64,000 bases of DNA from Neomoorella carbonis (GTDB lineage: Bacteria; Bacillota; DSM-521; Neomoorellales; Neomoorellaceae): the NCBI RefSeq assembly GCF_045278715.1, contig NZ_CP136420.1:868001-932000 (forward strand), in the 5' to 3' direction. Below, piece by piece: positions 49,083-57,634 of this stretch. The position numbers were made by a program, and so were the translations under genes. A model generated the notes under the pieces. It was not told the origin of the DNA. It worked only from the letters and a program-made list of their open reading frames with translations, and ran no database searches. Position 1 is the stretch's first letter; every line of letters begins with the position of its first letter.

Positions 49083-51524
49083 TTGGCGAATTTGCTGGTA
49101 GAAGTAGCCGTCAGCTCGGCCCCTGTTTACACCCGGCCTCCATGCTGGGCGAGGATGGAAAATAACGTTGGAACGCTAACCTACCAGGTGTCGCCGGAGC
49201 TGTCTTCCCAGGTAAAAGAAGGCTCCCTGGTCCTGGTTACGGTGGGCAAGCATCTGGCCACAGGAGTGGTAGTAGCCCTGCCTGATAAAGCGGACCGTAC
49301 TACCAGGTTAAAGGCTATCAAGGCTGTCCTGGAAAGGGATTTTCTGCCGCCGGGGATGATAGAACTTGGCCGCTACCTGGCCGAGCGTTATTTCTGTCCC
49401 CTGGATGCGGCTATCAATGCCCTCCTGCCGCCGGCGACAGGCCGGCGCTTAGAGCGCCGGTGGTGCTGGCTACCAGCCCCGGGAGGCGAAACGGAAGAGG
49501 CGTTGAACCTGGCTAATTGCCTGCCCGCGCCGGCCGGAGCCGTGTCCGCCTACCTGGCCAGCCGCAGGGTAGCCGGGGAAGGCCAGTTACAGCAGTTTGG
49601 CCGCCGGCAGGAGCTTAGCAGAGCTTTAACCGCTTTAAAATCCCACGGCCTGATCCGGGAAGAGTGGTCCTGGCGCGGGGCACCCCGTGAGAGGAGGATC
49701 CGCTGGGTAGTACCCGGGGAAGGAGCGGCAGCGGCAATAGAAGCTCTGATAAAAAAAGCGCCGCGCCAGGCGGCCATCCTGAAGGACCTCCTCGACGGCG
49801 GCCCCCGGCCGGTTGCCAGCCTTGCTGCCGGCGGGGGATATGCCGCTCTCAAGCGCCTGGAAGAACAAGGTTTAATTGAAATTACCCCGTCACCACCCGG
49901 GGATAAGAAGGAGACATATCCTCAAATCAAACTTAATGCGGCTCAGGAAGAAGCCGCGGGGATTATCAATGCCGCCCTGGGACGGGGGGGAACATTTTTA
50001 CTCCACGGTGTTACCGGTAGCGGCAAAACCGAGGTTTATTTGCGCTGTGCCGCAGGGGCCCTGGCAAAGGGTTACCAGGTCTTGTTCCTGGTTCCGGAAC
50101 ATTCCCTGATCCCCCAGATGGTGACCCGGATAAGGCAAAGGCTGGGGGAGAAGGTGGCCGTTGTTCACGGAGAACTGGCTGCCGGCGAAAGGGCAACCGT
50201 TTGGGAGCAGGCCCGCCGGGGGGAAATTCAGGTTGTCACCGGTAGCCGGTCGGCCCTTTTTACCCCCCTGCCGCGGCTGGGGCTCATCATCGTTGATGAA
50301 GAACACGCCGGCAGTTACAAGCAAGATACCGCGCCCCGCTATGACGCGCGCGAGGTCGCCATCAAGCGGGGGCAGTTGGAAGGAGCGGTGGTGGTTCTGG
50401 GGAGTGCCACCCCCAGTACTGAGATATTTTACCTGGCCCGGCAGGGGAAAATACAGTTGTTACAGCTTCCCCGGCGGGCGGGGAATGTAAGCCTGCCCCG
50501 GGTGGAAATAGTTGATTTGCGGGCCGAATTCCGGGCCGGCCATCAGGGTATTTTAAGCCGGCGGCTGGAGCAAGGGATAACTGCCGCCCTGGCAGCGGGA
50601 CAGCAGGCCATTCTCTTTTTAAACCGCCGGGGCTATGCCCACCATATCCTTTGCCGCCACTGCGGCCACGTTCCTTTATGCAGGCACTGTGCCGTGGCCC
50701 TGACCTATCACCGGGACGGTACCCTGCGCTGCCATTATTGCGGCTACGTGGAAAAGGCGGGAGCCAGTTGCCCGGTATGCGGTGGTACCATGGTACGTTT
50801 AGGTTCCGGCACCCAGCGGGTGGAAGAAGAAGCGCGAGCTTTATGGCCCGGGGCCAGAATCTTACGGGCCGATGGGGATACTACAGCCAGAAAGGGCCAG
50901 TGGGAAAAGATTTACCGCACCTTTGCTGACGGCCAGGCCGATATCCTTATCGGTACGCAGACCATTACCAAAGGTATGGATTTTCCTGGTGTTACCCTGG
51001 TGGGTGTGGTTAACGCTGATTTATCCCTGTACCAGCCGGACTTTCGCGCTCGGGAACGTACCTTCCAGCTGTTAACCCAGGTAGCCGGCCGGGCTGGCCG
51101 CCGGACCGCCATAGGGGAAGTCATTATTCAAACTTATAATCCCCACGACCCGGCCATTACCCTGGCCGCGACCCAGGATTATCATAAGTTTTACGAACAG
51201 GAGATAGCTATGCGCCGCAGCTTAAACTATCCTCCCTTTATTAAATTGGTACGCCTGGGTTTTACCGGGCCGGACGAAGCCGTGGTTATTGAAACCGCCC
51301 ATGAGGTGGCCGGATTAATTAACAGTAAAGGCGGCAAGATCCAGGTCCTGGGTCCGGCTCCGGGGTACCCGTCCCGGGTCAAGGATCATTACCGCTGGCA
51401 GCTGATGCTCAAGGTGCCCGGCTGGTCGCGTTATAAAGGCCGCCTGGCTGAAACCCTGGCGGCATACCGCAACCGCCATAATGTCCGTATAATCGTAGAT
51501 GTAGGACCCATTAATCCCTGGTAA
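49083..51524 (+). CDS. priA: primosomal replication restart helicase PriA
   Basis: The helicase has 813 residues from TTG 49083 behind AGGAGGGGG. It shows the 3'-DNA-binding domain (FLPPGMIELGRYLAERYFCPLDAA), Walker A LLHGVTGSGKTEVYL, DEEH box, GSATPSTE, and eight zinc cysteines (CRHCGHVPLCRHC, CHYCGYVEKAGASCPVCGG), then DFPGVTLVGVVNADLSLYQPDFRARERTFQLLTQVAGRAGR. It reloads DnaB at stalled forks. An in-frame extension to 48930 overlaps the preceding gene and the promoter and is rejected. Confidence 0.96.
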   Translation: MANLLVEVAVSSAPVYTRPPCWARMENNVGTLTYQVSPELSSQVKEGSLVLVTVGKHLATGVVVALPDKADRTTRLKAIKAVLERDFLPPGMIELGRYLAERYFCPLDAAINALLPPATGRRLERRWCWLPAPGGETEEALNLANCLPAPAGAVSAYLASRRVAGEGQLQQFGRRQELSRALTALKSHGLIREEWSWRGAPRERRIRWVVPGEGAAAAIEALIKKAPRQAAILKDLLDGGPRPVASLAAGGGYAALKRLEEQGLIEITPSPPGDKKETYPQIKLNAAQEEAAGIINAALGRGGTFLLHGVTGSGKTEVYLRCAAGALAKGYQVLFLVPEHSLIPQMVTRIRQRLGEKVAVVHGELAAGERATVWEQARRGEIQVVTGSRSALFTPLPRLGLIIVDEEHAGSYKQDTAPRYDAREVAIKRGQLEGAVVVLGSATPSTEIFYLARQGKIQLLQLPRRAGNVSLPRVEIVDLRAEFRAGHQGILSRRLEQGITAALAAGQQAILFLNRRGYAHHILCRHCGHVPLCRHCAVALTYHRDGTLRCHYCGYVEKAGASCPVCGGTMVRLGSGTQRVEEEARALWPGARILRADGDTTARKGQWEKIYRTFADGQADILIGTQTITKGMDFPGVTLVGVVNADLSLYQPDFRARERTFQLLTQVAGRAGRRTAIGEVIIQTYNPHDPAITLAATQDYHKFYEQEIAMRRSLNYPPFIKLVRLGFTGPDEAVVIETAHEVAGLINSKGGKIQVLGPAPGYPSRVKDHYRWQLMLKVPGWSRYKGRLAETLAAYRNRHNVRIIVDVGPINPW

Positions 51525-51543
51525 AAGGCAGGAGGCAAAGAGG

Positions 51544-52011
51544 TTGGCAATTCACCAGATTTTAATCCACCCTGATCCCATCTTGCGGGAAAAGTCGCAG
51601 GCGGTAAAAAAGATTACTCCTAATATCTGGAAACTCCTGGATGACCTGGCCGATACCATGTACGATGCTCCCGGGGTGGGCCTGGCGGCCCCCCAGATTG
51701 GGGTCTTAAAACGGGTTATTGTCGTTGATGTGGGGGAAGGGCTGATAGAGCTGATTAATCCGGAAATAATAGCGGCCAGGGGAAAGGATGTAGGCCCGGA
51801 AGGGTGTCTGAGCGTCCCCGGGTCCCAGGGGGAAGTACCACGGGCGGCCGCCGTAACCGTGCGGGGCCTCGACCGCCATGGCCGGGAGAGGGAAATCAAA
51901 GCGGAAGGCCTTCTGGCGCGTGCCCTGCAGCACGAGATTGACCACCTGGACGGAGTGCTTTTTATCGATAAAGTCGTGCGCTGGCTGGAAAATAATCCTG
52001 AGGAGCGATAA
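51544..52011 (+). CDS. def: peptide deformylase
   Basis: A 155-residue metalloenzyme with all three motifs: GVGLAAPQIG, EGCLSVPG (metal Cys) and QHEIDHLDG (two metal His and the catalytic Glu). It removes the formyl group from new proteins; fmt, which prepares the formylated initiator, is next. The start is TTG 51544 after GAGGCAAAGAGG. Confidence 0.96.
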   Translation: MAIHQILIHPDPILREKSQAVKKITPNIWKLLDDLADTMYDAPGVGLAAPQIGVLKRVIVVDVGEGLIELINPEIIAARGKDVGPEGCLSVPGSQGEVPRAAAVTVRGLDRHGREREIKAEGLLARALQHEIDHLDGVLFIDKVVRWLENNPEER

Positions 52012-52013
52012 AC

Positions 52014-52949
52014 ATGCGCCTGGTTTTTATGGGTACGCCCGAATTTGCGGTCCCCTCCCTGAAAGCCCTGCTTAATTCCAGTCATGAAATCACCGGGGTG
52101 GTTACCCAGCCAGACCGCCCCCGGGGCCGGGGGAAAAAACTCCAGCCGCCACCGGTTAAGGAGGCGGCGGCAGTTGCGGGGCTACCGGTAAGCCAACCGA
52201 TAGCCATGAAAGAGAAAGAATTCTTAACCAGGCTCAAGCAGTGGCAGCCCGAAGTCATTGTGGTCGTTGCCTTTGGCCGTATCCTACCGCGGGAGATTTT
52301 GGACCTGCCATCGAAGGGTTGTATCAACCTGCACGCTTCCCTTTTACCCCGCTACCGGGGGGCAGCCCCCATCCACCGGGCGGTAATGAACGGTGAAACA
52401 GAAACCGGCGTAACCACCATGTGGATGGTACCCCAATTAGACGCCGGTGACATTATCCTCCAGGAGAAGCTACCCATTGGACCGGATGCTACCACCGGGG
52501 AAATCCACGACCGGCTGGCCGTCATGGGTGCAGAACTTCTGGAACATACCCTGGATCTGGTGGCCGCCGGGCAGGCTCCTCGGCAGCCCCAGGATGAAGC
52601 CCTGGCCACTTACGCGCCCCCCCTGAAACCGGAAGAAGAGATGATTAACTGGGCGCAGCCGGCAGATAATATCTATAACCTTATCCGCGGCTTGAACCCC
52701 TGGCCGGGGGCCTACACCCTGCGGGCCGGTGAACGCCTGAAGGTGTATGGTGCCAGGATTTTAGATGCGGCAGCCACCGGGGTGCCGGGCCAGGTGGTGG
52801 CGGTAACGGGTGAAGGTTTTGTCGTCCAGGCGGGTAGAGGCAGGCTTCTCATTACTGCCGTCCAGCCCCAGGGCAAAAGGATTATGCCGGCAGATGCCTA
52901 CCTGCGGGGCTATCCCCTGGCTACGGGGGAGGTGCTGGGATGCGTATAA
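52014..52949 (+). CDS. fmt: methionyl-tRNA formyltransferase
   Basis: The protein has 311 residues: RLVFMGTPEFAVPSLKALL, VTQPDRPRGRGKKLQPPPVK, the catalytic Asn/His/Asp block INLHASLLPRYRGAAPIHRAVMNGETETGVTTMWMVPQLDAGDI, and a C-terminal OB-like domain. It formylates Met-tRNA(fMet). It overlaps the next gene by 10 bases. Confidence 0.96.
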   Translation: MRLVFMGTPEFAVPSLKALLNSSHEITGVVTQPDRPRGRGKKLQPPPVKEAAAVAGLPVSQPIAMKEKEFLTRLKQWQPEVIVVVAFGRILPREILDLPSKGCINLHASLLPRYRGAAPIHRAVMNGETETGVTTMWMVPQLDAGDIILQEKLPIGPDATTGEIHDRLAVMGAELLEHTLDLVAAGQAPRQPQDEALATYAPPLKPEEEMINWAQPADNIYNLIRGLNPWPGAYTLRAGERLKVYGARILDAAATGVPGQVVAVTGEGFVVQAGRGRLLITAVQPQGKRIMPADAYLRGYPLATGEVLGCV

Positions 52950-53746
52950 AAAAGCGCCTTTTTATCGGTTTACTGGCCCTGAGCCTTTTATTTATAACTG
53001 CCGTGCTGGCAGGCAGCTGGTATCTCCTGGTTAACCATACCGGTATCCTCAATCGCATTCTCCTGGTCCTGGGAATTTTTGCCCTGGCTGTTCTTTTCCT
53101 TATCATCGCCCTGGGGATTGGCGGGCTGGTATGGATTCTCTGGCAGGAGCGCAGCCTCCCCTTTTTCCAGCGTCTGGGTTTGATAGCCGTCAACGCCCTT
53201 TTTCCTGTGGCCCTGGCCCTGGGTAAGCGCCTGGGGGTAAAGGCGGATACCATTAAAGCCTCGTTTATTGAGATGAACAATCAGCTAGTACGCCTGCAGG
53301 GTCTCCTGATCGAACCCGGGAAAATCCTCCTCCTGGCGCCCCATTGCCTGCAATGGAGCGGTTGCCCTCATAAAATCACTATAGACGTCTATAATTGCCG
53401 CCGCTGTGGCCGCTGCCCCATTGATTCCCTCCATGCCCTGGCTGAAAGATATGGTGTCCGCCTGGCCGTGGCGACCGGAGGTACCCTGGCCCGGCACTTT
53501 GTCAAACAGTACCGCCCCCGGGCGGTGGTAGCCATTGCCTGCGAGCGCGATTTAACCAGCGGCATCCAGGACACCCAGCCATTGCCTGTACTGGGGATAG
53601 TAAACTTGAGGCCCCACGGCCCCTGTCTCAATACCCAGGTTAATTTAAGCCAGGTAGAGCAAGCCATTCAGTTTTTCCTGTACGGCAAAACAGTCAGCCA
53701 GCCACAGGTACGCAGTGAAGGCTGTGGTGTCGGCAGCGGTGTGTAG
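52940..53746 (+). CDS. DUF116 family membrane protein
   Basis: A 268-residue protein with two N-terminal membrane segments (LFIGLLALSLLFITAVLAGSWYLL and ILLVLGIFALAVLFLIIALGIGG) and a cytosolic DUF116 domain holding conserved cysteines: LAPHCLQWSGCPHKI, YNCRRCGRCPIDSL, VAIACERDLTSGI and RPHGPCLNT. The Cys pattern suggests a metal or Fe-S site, but the function is unknown. It is often found between fmt and rsmB in anaerobic Firmicutes. Confidence 0.88.
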   Translation: MRIKKRLFIGLLALSLLFITAVLAGSWYLLVNHTGILNRILLVLGIFALAVLFLIIALGIGGLVWILWQERSLPFFQRLGLIAVNALFPVALALGKRLGVKADTIKASFIEMNNQLVRLQGLLIEPGKILLLAPHCLQWSGCPHKITIDVYNCRRCGRCPIDSLHALAERYGVRLAVATGGTLARHFVKQYRPRAVVAIACERDLTSGIQDTQPLPVLGIVNLRPHGPCLNTQVNLSQVEQAIQFFLYGKTVSQPQVRSEGCGVGSGV

Positions 53747-53761
53747 AGGAGGTAACAGAAA

Positions 53762-55123
53762 GTGAAACTCAGGCCGGCTGCCTCGGCCCGGGAGGCGGCC
53801 CTGCAGGTCATTTACCGGGTGACGGAGGAAGGGGCCTTTGCCACCCTGGCCTTGGATGAAGTCTTGCGGGCCGCCAACCTGGAGGGCCGTGACCGTACCC
53901 TGGCCACGGAGCTGGCCTACAGTGCCATCAAGGCGTGGCAAACCCTGGACTGGGCCCTGGGTCTCTTCTTAAAATACCCCCTGGCAAAACTACCGCCATG
54001 GATTCGTTGCCTTTTACGCCTTGGAGGGGCGCAGTTGCTCTATTTACCGCGGATACCGGCGCGGGCGGCCATCTATGAAACGGTGGAACTGGCCAAAAAA
54101 TACGGTCACCGGGGCACGGTAGGCCTGGTAAACGGCATCCTGCGCAACCTGGAACGCCGCAAGGAGGATCTACCTTACCCGGAACCGGCGAGTGATCCAG
54201 CCGGCTACCTGGCCTTGCGTTATTATCATCCCCGCTGGCTGGTAGATAAATGGCTGGAGCAGTTTGGCTATGAAGAGACGGAAGCCCTCTGCCGGGTGAA
54301 TAATGGACCGGCGCCCATGGCGATCCGCGCCAATACCCTGAAGACGACAGTAGCCGGCTTGGCCGCGCGCCTCCAGGGCGAGGGAGCTTCTGTCAGGCCT
54401 GCCCCCTATGCCCCGGAAGGCCTTATAGTTGAAGGACTGGGGGCGGTAGAGGCCAGCCCTTCCTTTCAGGAAGGGTTGTTCTATGTCCAGGATGAAGGTT
54501 CCCAGCTGGTTGGTCATGCTTTAAAACCCGAACCAGGGTCTTTTGTTATCGATGCCAGTGCCGCCCCGGGCGGCAAGACGACTCACCTGGCCCAGCTTAT
54601 GGCCAACAGGGGCACGATTCTGGCCTGCGATGTCCATCCTTCCCGCCTGGAGTTAATTAAAGAAAACTGCCGGCGCCTTGGTGTAACTTGCGTGCAAACG
54701 GCCCTGGCGGATGCCCGTGAACTGGGGAGACGTTACCCGGGGCTTGCCGATTATTTGCTCATTGACGCGCCCTGTTCAGGGCTGGGGGTTTTGCGCCGGC
54801 GGCCCGATGCCCGCTGGCGCAAAGAACTGGCCGGGATTAAGGAACTGGCCCGGCTGCAGCTGGAAATGCTCCTGGGAGCCAGGCGGGCTTTAAAGCCGGA
54901 CGGGGTTTTAGTCTACAGCACTTGCTCCCTGGCCCCGGAAGAAAACCAGGAAGTTATCCGGCAATTCCTGGAACAGGCGCAGGAATTCTCCCTCGTTTCC
55001 CTTAAACCGTGGCTGCCGGTCGTACCATCTGACCTGGAAGCCGCGGCCAGCCAGGGCTGGGTGCAGTTTTTGCCCCAGCGCCACGGTACCGACGGCTTTT
55101 TCATAGCGCGCTTAAGAAGGTAG
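53762..55123 (+). CDS. rsmB: 16S rRNA (cytosine-967-C5)-methyltransferase
   Basis: The protein has 453 residues. An N-terminal NusB-like RNA-binding domain (SAREAALQVIYRVTEEGAFATLALDEVL) is followed by a Rossmann methylase with AdoMet site DASAAPGGKTTHLAQLM, and two catalytic cysteines in LLIDAPCSGLGVLRRRPDARW and LVYSTCSLAPEENQEVI. It methylates C967 of 16S rRNA. In Firmicutes rlmN normally follows; here the agr cassette intervenes. Confidence 0.95.
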   Translation: MKLRPAASAREAALQVIYRVTEEGAFATLALDEVLRAANLEGRDRTLATELAYSAIKAWQTLDWALGLFLKYPLAKLPPWIRCLLRLGGAQLLYLPRIPARAAIYETVELAKKYGHRGTVGLVNGILRNLERRKEDLPYPEPASDPAGYLALRYYHPRWLVDKWLEQFGYEETEALCRVNNGPAPMAIRANTLKTTVAGLAARLQGEGASVRPAPYAPEGLIVEGLGAVEASPSFQEGLFYVQDEGSQLVGHALKPEPGSFVIDASAAPGGKTTHLAQLMANRGTILACDVHPSRLELIKENCRRLGVTCVQTALADARELGRRYPGLADYLLIDAPCSGLGVLRRRPDARWRKELAGIKELARLQLEMLLGARRALKPDGVLVYSTCSLAPEENQEVIRQFLEQAQEFSLVSLKPWLPVVPSDLEAAASQGWVQFLPQRHGTDGFFIARLRR

Positions 55124-55270
55124 ACCCCTTAAAGGGTTTTACCTTTTTATGCAGAATAAAGTTAGGTGGATAATATGCGTTAAGCGAAAAAAGTTGTAAA
55201 AAACTCATTTGTTGAGAACGGTCCCCCATGTCAAAAGGGCTTTCCGGATTCGTGACAAGGAGGGAAATAT

Positions 55271-55777
55271 ATGGATGTTATGCCCTGGACAGCCCTGATC
55301 TTTCAGTCAATACCGGAGGAAATAATTTTAGTTACTTTAGGTCTGGCCTTAGTTGACGAATATCCCAGGATGAAAGGGATTGTTGTCGTTGGAGTAATAG
55401 TGGCGGTTTTCTCCTTTTTTTTCCGGCACCTACCCTTGGGTTTTGGAGTTCATACATTAGCTGGAATACTTGTGCTGGGTTTGACGATGCTACTGGTTTT
55501 ACGAGTTGATTTCTTTAAAGGGCTGATGGCTGCTTTTCTGGGTATGTTGGCCTTAGGCATTGTTGAAGGCATATCTATACCTTTTATTTTTTATATAACC
55601 GGCATCCCTTTTGAAATAGCCGTGCGGGATCCATGGCTAAGGGTTCTTTTTCCCCTGCCGGATGAAATACTCCTAGGAGTAGCAGCCTACTTCTGCCGTC
55701 GGCGGCGCTTTTCTCTGCTTCCTGGCAACAGGTTGTTGGTAAAACCCACTGGAAGGGAAAAAGAAGATGAAAAGTAA
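55271..55777 (+). CDS. membrane protein of the agr cassette
   Basis: The product has 168 residues and about five hydrophobic segments (ALIFQSIPEEIILVTLGLALV, GIVVVGVIVAVFSFFFRHLPLGFGVHTLAGILVLGLTMLLVLRV, GLMAAFLGMLALGIVEGISIPFIFYITG), with a basic C-terminal tail. It ends 10 bases inside the histidine kinase gene. It resembles the N-terminal membrane domain of AgrC-type receptors and may be the detached pheromone sensor; that is inference from topology and position. Its sequence is more AT-rich than the flanking housekeeping genes. ATG 55271 has AAGGAGGG upstream. Confidence 0.65.
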   Translation: MDVMPWTALIFQSIPEEIILVTLGLALVDEYPRMKGIVVVGVIVAVFSFFFRHLPLGFGVHTLAGILVLGLTMLLVLRVDFFKGLMAAFLGMLALGIVEGISIPFIFYITGIPFEIAVRDPWLRVLFPLPDEILLGVAAYFCRRRRFSLLPGNRLLVKPTGREKEDEK

Positions 55778-56627
55778 AAATTTAACGTGGGTTATTATCT
55801 TCCTGGTACTTTTGCAGAGTCTTTTAATTGCTATTCTGAATATAAGCTATTATGTCCAGCATGCCTTTTCTGTTTTATCCCTGGAAAATACCCCGGTAGG
55901 CCATTTAGCTCTTTCTTCATTACTAATGTTTAGTTCTATAGGCATGATTTATGTATTATTTTCTGCCGCCCGCCGGGATATGCAGCTCCTGCAACAGGAA
56001 CTGTATATCGAAAATTTAAAGGAGAGCCTTAAGAATTTACGCGCCCAGCGCCACGACTTCATCAGCCACCTGCAGACGGTCTACGGCCTGCTGCAGCTGG
56101 AGATGGCTGACGCCGCCCTGGAGTACATAACCTCGCTCTGCAACGAGGTGAGCCAGCCCACCCGCATCATCGAAGTCAACCAGCCGGTTCTGGCGGCCCT
56201 TTTCCAGACCAAGGCTGCCGCAGCGGAAGCCCGGGGGATAAGCTTTCAATACGAAATAAACAGCGATTTAAAGGGGTTCTTGCTGCCCCAGACGGATGCC
56301 ACCAGCATCTTTGGCAACCTTCTGGACAACGCCATCGAAGCCACTCTGGCCGCCTTGCCCGGTGTGGAGAAGCGCATCTGGCTGCGGATCTTTAATGCCG
56401 GCAACTACTACTGCTTTGAGGTGGGCAACACCGGCCCGGCCATTCCCCTGGAGCTGCAGAAAAAAATTTTTGAAAGGGGTTTTACCACGAAGAAGGTCGA
56501 TGAAGACAACCACGGCCAGGGACTTTACATCGTCAAGAAGCTGGTGGCAGCCCATAACGGCCAGATCGATGTCTGCAGCAGCGACCAGGGTACGGTCTTC
56601 ACGGTGAAATTTCCTGTTTTAATATAA
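55767..56627 (+). CDS. agr-associated sensor histidine kinase (SpoOB/AgrC-like, GHKL)
   Basis: The kinase has 286 residues. Two membrane segments (about 7-31 and 46-66) precede a coiled linker, then the SpoOB-type H-box NLRAQRHDFISHLQTVYGLLQ (His96), and a GHKL ATPase with N-box SIFGNLLDNAIEATLA and G-box NHGQGLYIVKKLVAAHNG. It should phosphorylate a response regulator, but none is encoded nearby. The small membrane module suggests that signal input depends on the preceding protein. The 5' third is AT-richer than the rest. Confidence 0.88.
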   Translation: MKSKNLTWVIIFLVLLQSLLIAILNISYYVQHAFSVLSLENTPVGHLALSSLLMFSSIGMIYVLFSAARRDMQLLQQELYIENLKESLKNLRAQRHDFISHLQTVYGLLQLEMADAALEYITSLCNEVSQPTRIIEVNQPVLAALFQTKAAAAEARGISFQYEINSDLKGFLLPQTDATSIFGNLLDNAIEATLAALPGVEKRIWLRIFNAGNYYCFEVGNTGPAIPLELQKKIFERGFTTKKVDEDNHGQGLYIVKKLVAAHNGQIDVCSSDQGTVFTVKFPVLI

Positions 56628-56708
56628 TTTGTCAGGGCGGCAGGAATCTGAAAAAAATCGTAGAATAATTATGGTAGAATTAGCAAACATTTATGAGGCA
56701 GGCAAACC

Positions 56709-57350
56709 TTGTTAAGTGTACATCGTTTAGCTCATAACACCGCCGCTTACCTGGTATCCAGGTTGCCGGCTGACACCCGGAAACCGGAGGTTGAGGTGGT
56801 GGCCTTTGGCCTGGAGGTGGCCATGGGGGCCAGCCTGCAGCTGCTTGTCTTTGTAGTCGTTGCCTGGTACCTGGATCTGCTGCCGGAGATGATGGCAGCC
56901 CTCATAACTATGGCCACTTACCGCCTCCTGGCCGGCGGCGTGCACTGCAGCGCCTATTATCGCTGTCTAATCTTGTCGTTGTTAACCTTAATCATCCAGG
57001 CCAACCTGGCCCGCTGGCTGGCAGGTGCCATAGGAGGGAGTTTGCCGGCGGTTGGGCTACTGGTATTTGTAGCCGGCCTGGTAATTGCTTGGCGCCGGGC
57101 GCCAGCAGACATAGCGGCGGCGCCTGTTATCAACCCGGTGCGCCGGGCCAGGTTGAAGAGAGCCTGTTATTTATGGTTGCTTGTCTGGTTAGCGGTCATT
57201 AGCCTGGGTTATTACCAGGGGTGGCCCGGTAGCGTCCTGACCAGTAGCCTCCTGGCTCTAGTTATCCAGAGCTTGGCCCTGACACCTCTTGGCTTTGCCG
57301 CCGTGGGGTGGGCAGACGGCCTGTTAAAACGCCTCCTGCCCCTGGGATAA
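56709..57350 (+). CDS. agrB: AgrB-type pheromone-processing membrane peptidase
   Basis: The protein has 213 residues with about six membrane segments and the AgrB active site YRLLAGGVHCSAYYRC: His79 and Cys86, seven apart as His77/Cys84 in Staphylococcus aureus. It cuts the C-terminal tail of AgrD and closes the ring. The start is TTG 56709 and an extended -10 box TGGTAGAAT stands at 56672-56680. The agrD gene begins 27 bases after its stop. Confidence 0.92.
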   Translation: MLSVHRLAHNTAAYLVSRLPADTRKPEVEVVAFGLEVAMGASLQLLVFVVVAWYLDLLPEMMAALITMATYRLLAGGVHCSAYYRCLILSLLTLIIQANLARWLAGAIGGSLPAVGLLVFVAGLVIAWRRAPADIAAAPVINPVRRARLKRACYLWLLVWLAVISLGYYQGWPGSVLTSSLLALVIQSLALTPLGFAAVGWADGLLKRLLPLG

Positions 57351-57377
57351 AAGCTGGAGAAAAGGAGGTGAAGTTTC

Positions 57378-57512
57378 ATGTTGAAGAAACTGGCGGCCAC
57401 GGTAGTTTCCCTGGGCGTGGCCCTCGCTGTCCTGGTGGCCAACAGCAGCGCCCTACCAACCAGTCTTTTGGCGTGGTATCAGCCGGAAGTCCCGGCCAGT
57501 TTAAGGAAATAG
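57378..57512 (+). CDS. agrD: AgrD-type autoinducer precursor with serine in place of the ring cysteine
   Basis: A 44-residue peptide from ATG 57378 with AAGGAGGTG upstream. Residues 1-22 form an amphipathic membrane leader (MLKKLAATVVSLGVALAVLV), then ANSSALPTSLLAW, then the recognition tail YQPEVPASLRK, whose YQPExPxxL is the family mark. Aligned with clostridial precursors (ring CLWFT followed by HQPEEP), the ring is Ser29-Leu-Leu-Ala-Trp33. There is no cysteine anywhere in the peptide, so a lactone through the Ser hydroxyl is predicted, as known for Staphylococcus intermedius. Confidence 0.88.
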   Translation: MLKKLAATVVSLGVALAVLVANSSALPTSLLAWYQPEVPASLRK

Positions 57513-57533
57513 TGAAAAAGGTATTACATAGCT

Positions 57534-57557
57534 GAGGGGGGTCGCTCCCCTTTTTTT
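57534..57557 (+). terminator. rho-independent terminator of the agr cassette
   Basis: GAGGGG (57534-57539) pairs with CCCC and flanking bases of CTCCCCT (57545-57551), followed by a run of seven T. It isolates agrBD from rlmN. Confidence 0.85.
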
Positions 57558-57564
57558 CTTTATC

Positions 57565-57595
57565 TTGACCCCAGCCGGGGACAATGTGGTATATT
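57565..57595 (+). promoter_or_regulatory. promoter of the rlmN-prkC operon
   Basis: TTGACC (57565-57570) and TATATT (57590-57595) with TGG before it as an extended -10; the 19-base spacer is long. A second TGGTATAGC-like box follows at 57597. Confidence 0.6.
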
Positions 57596-57634
57596 ATGGT
57601 ATAGCTTCATTCATAATAATGCCAGGGGATGGTT

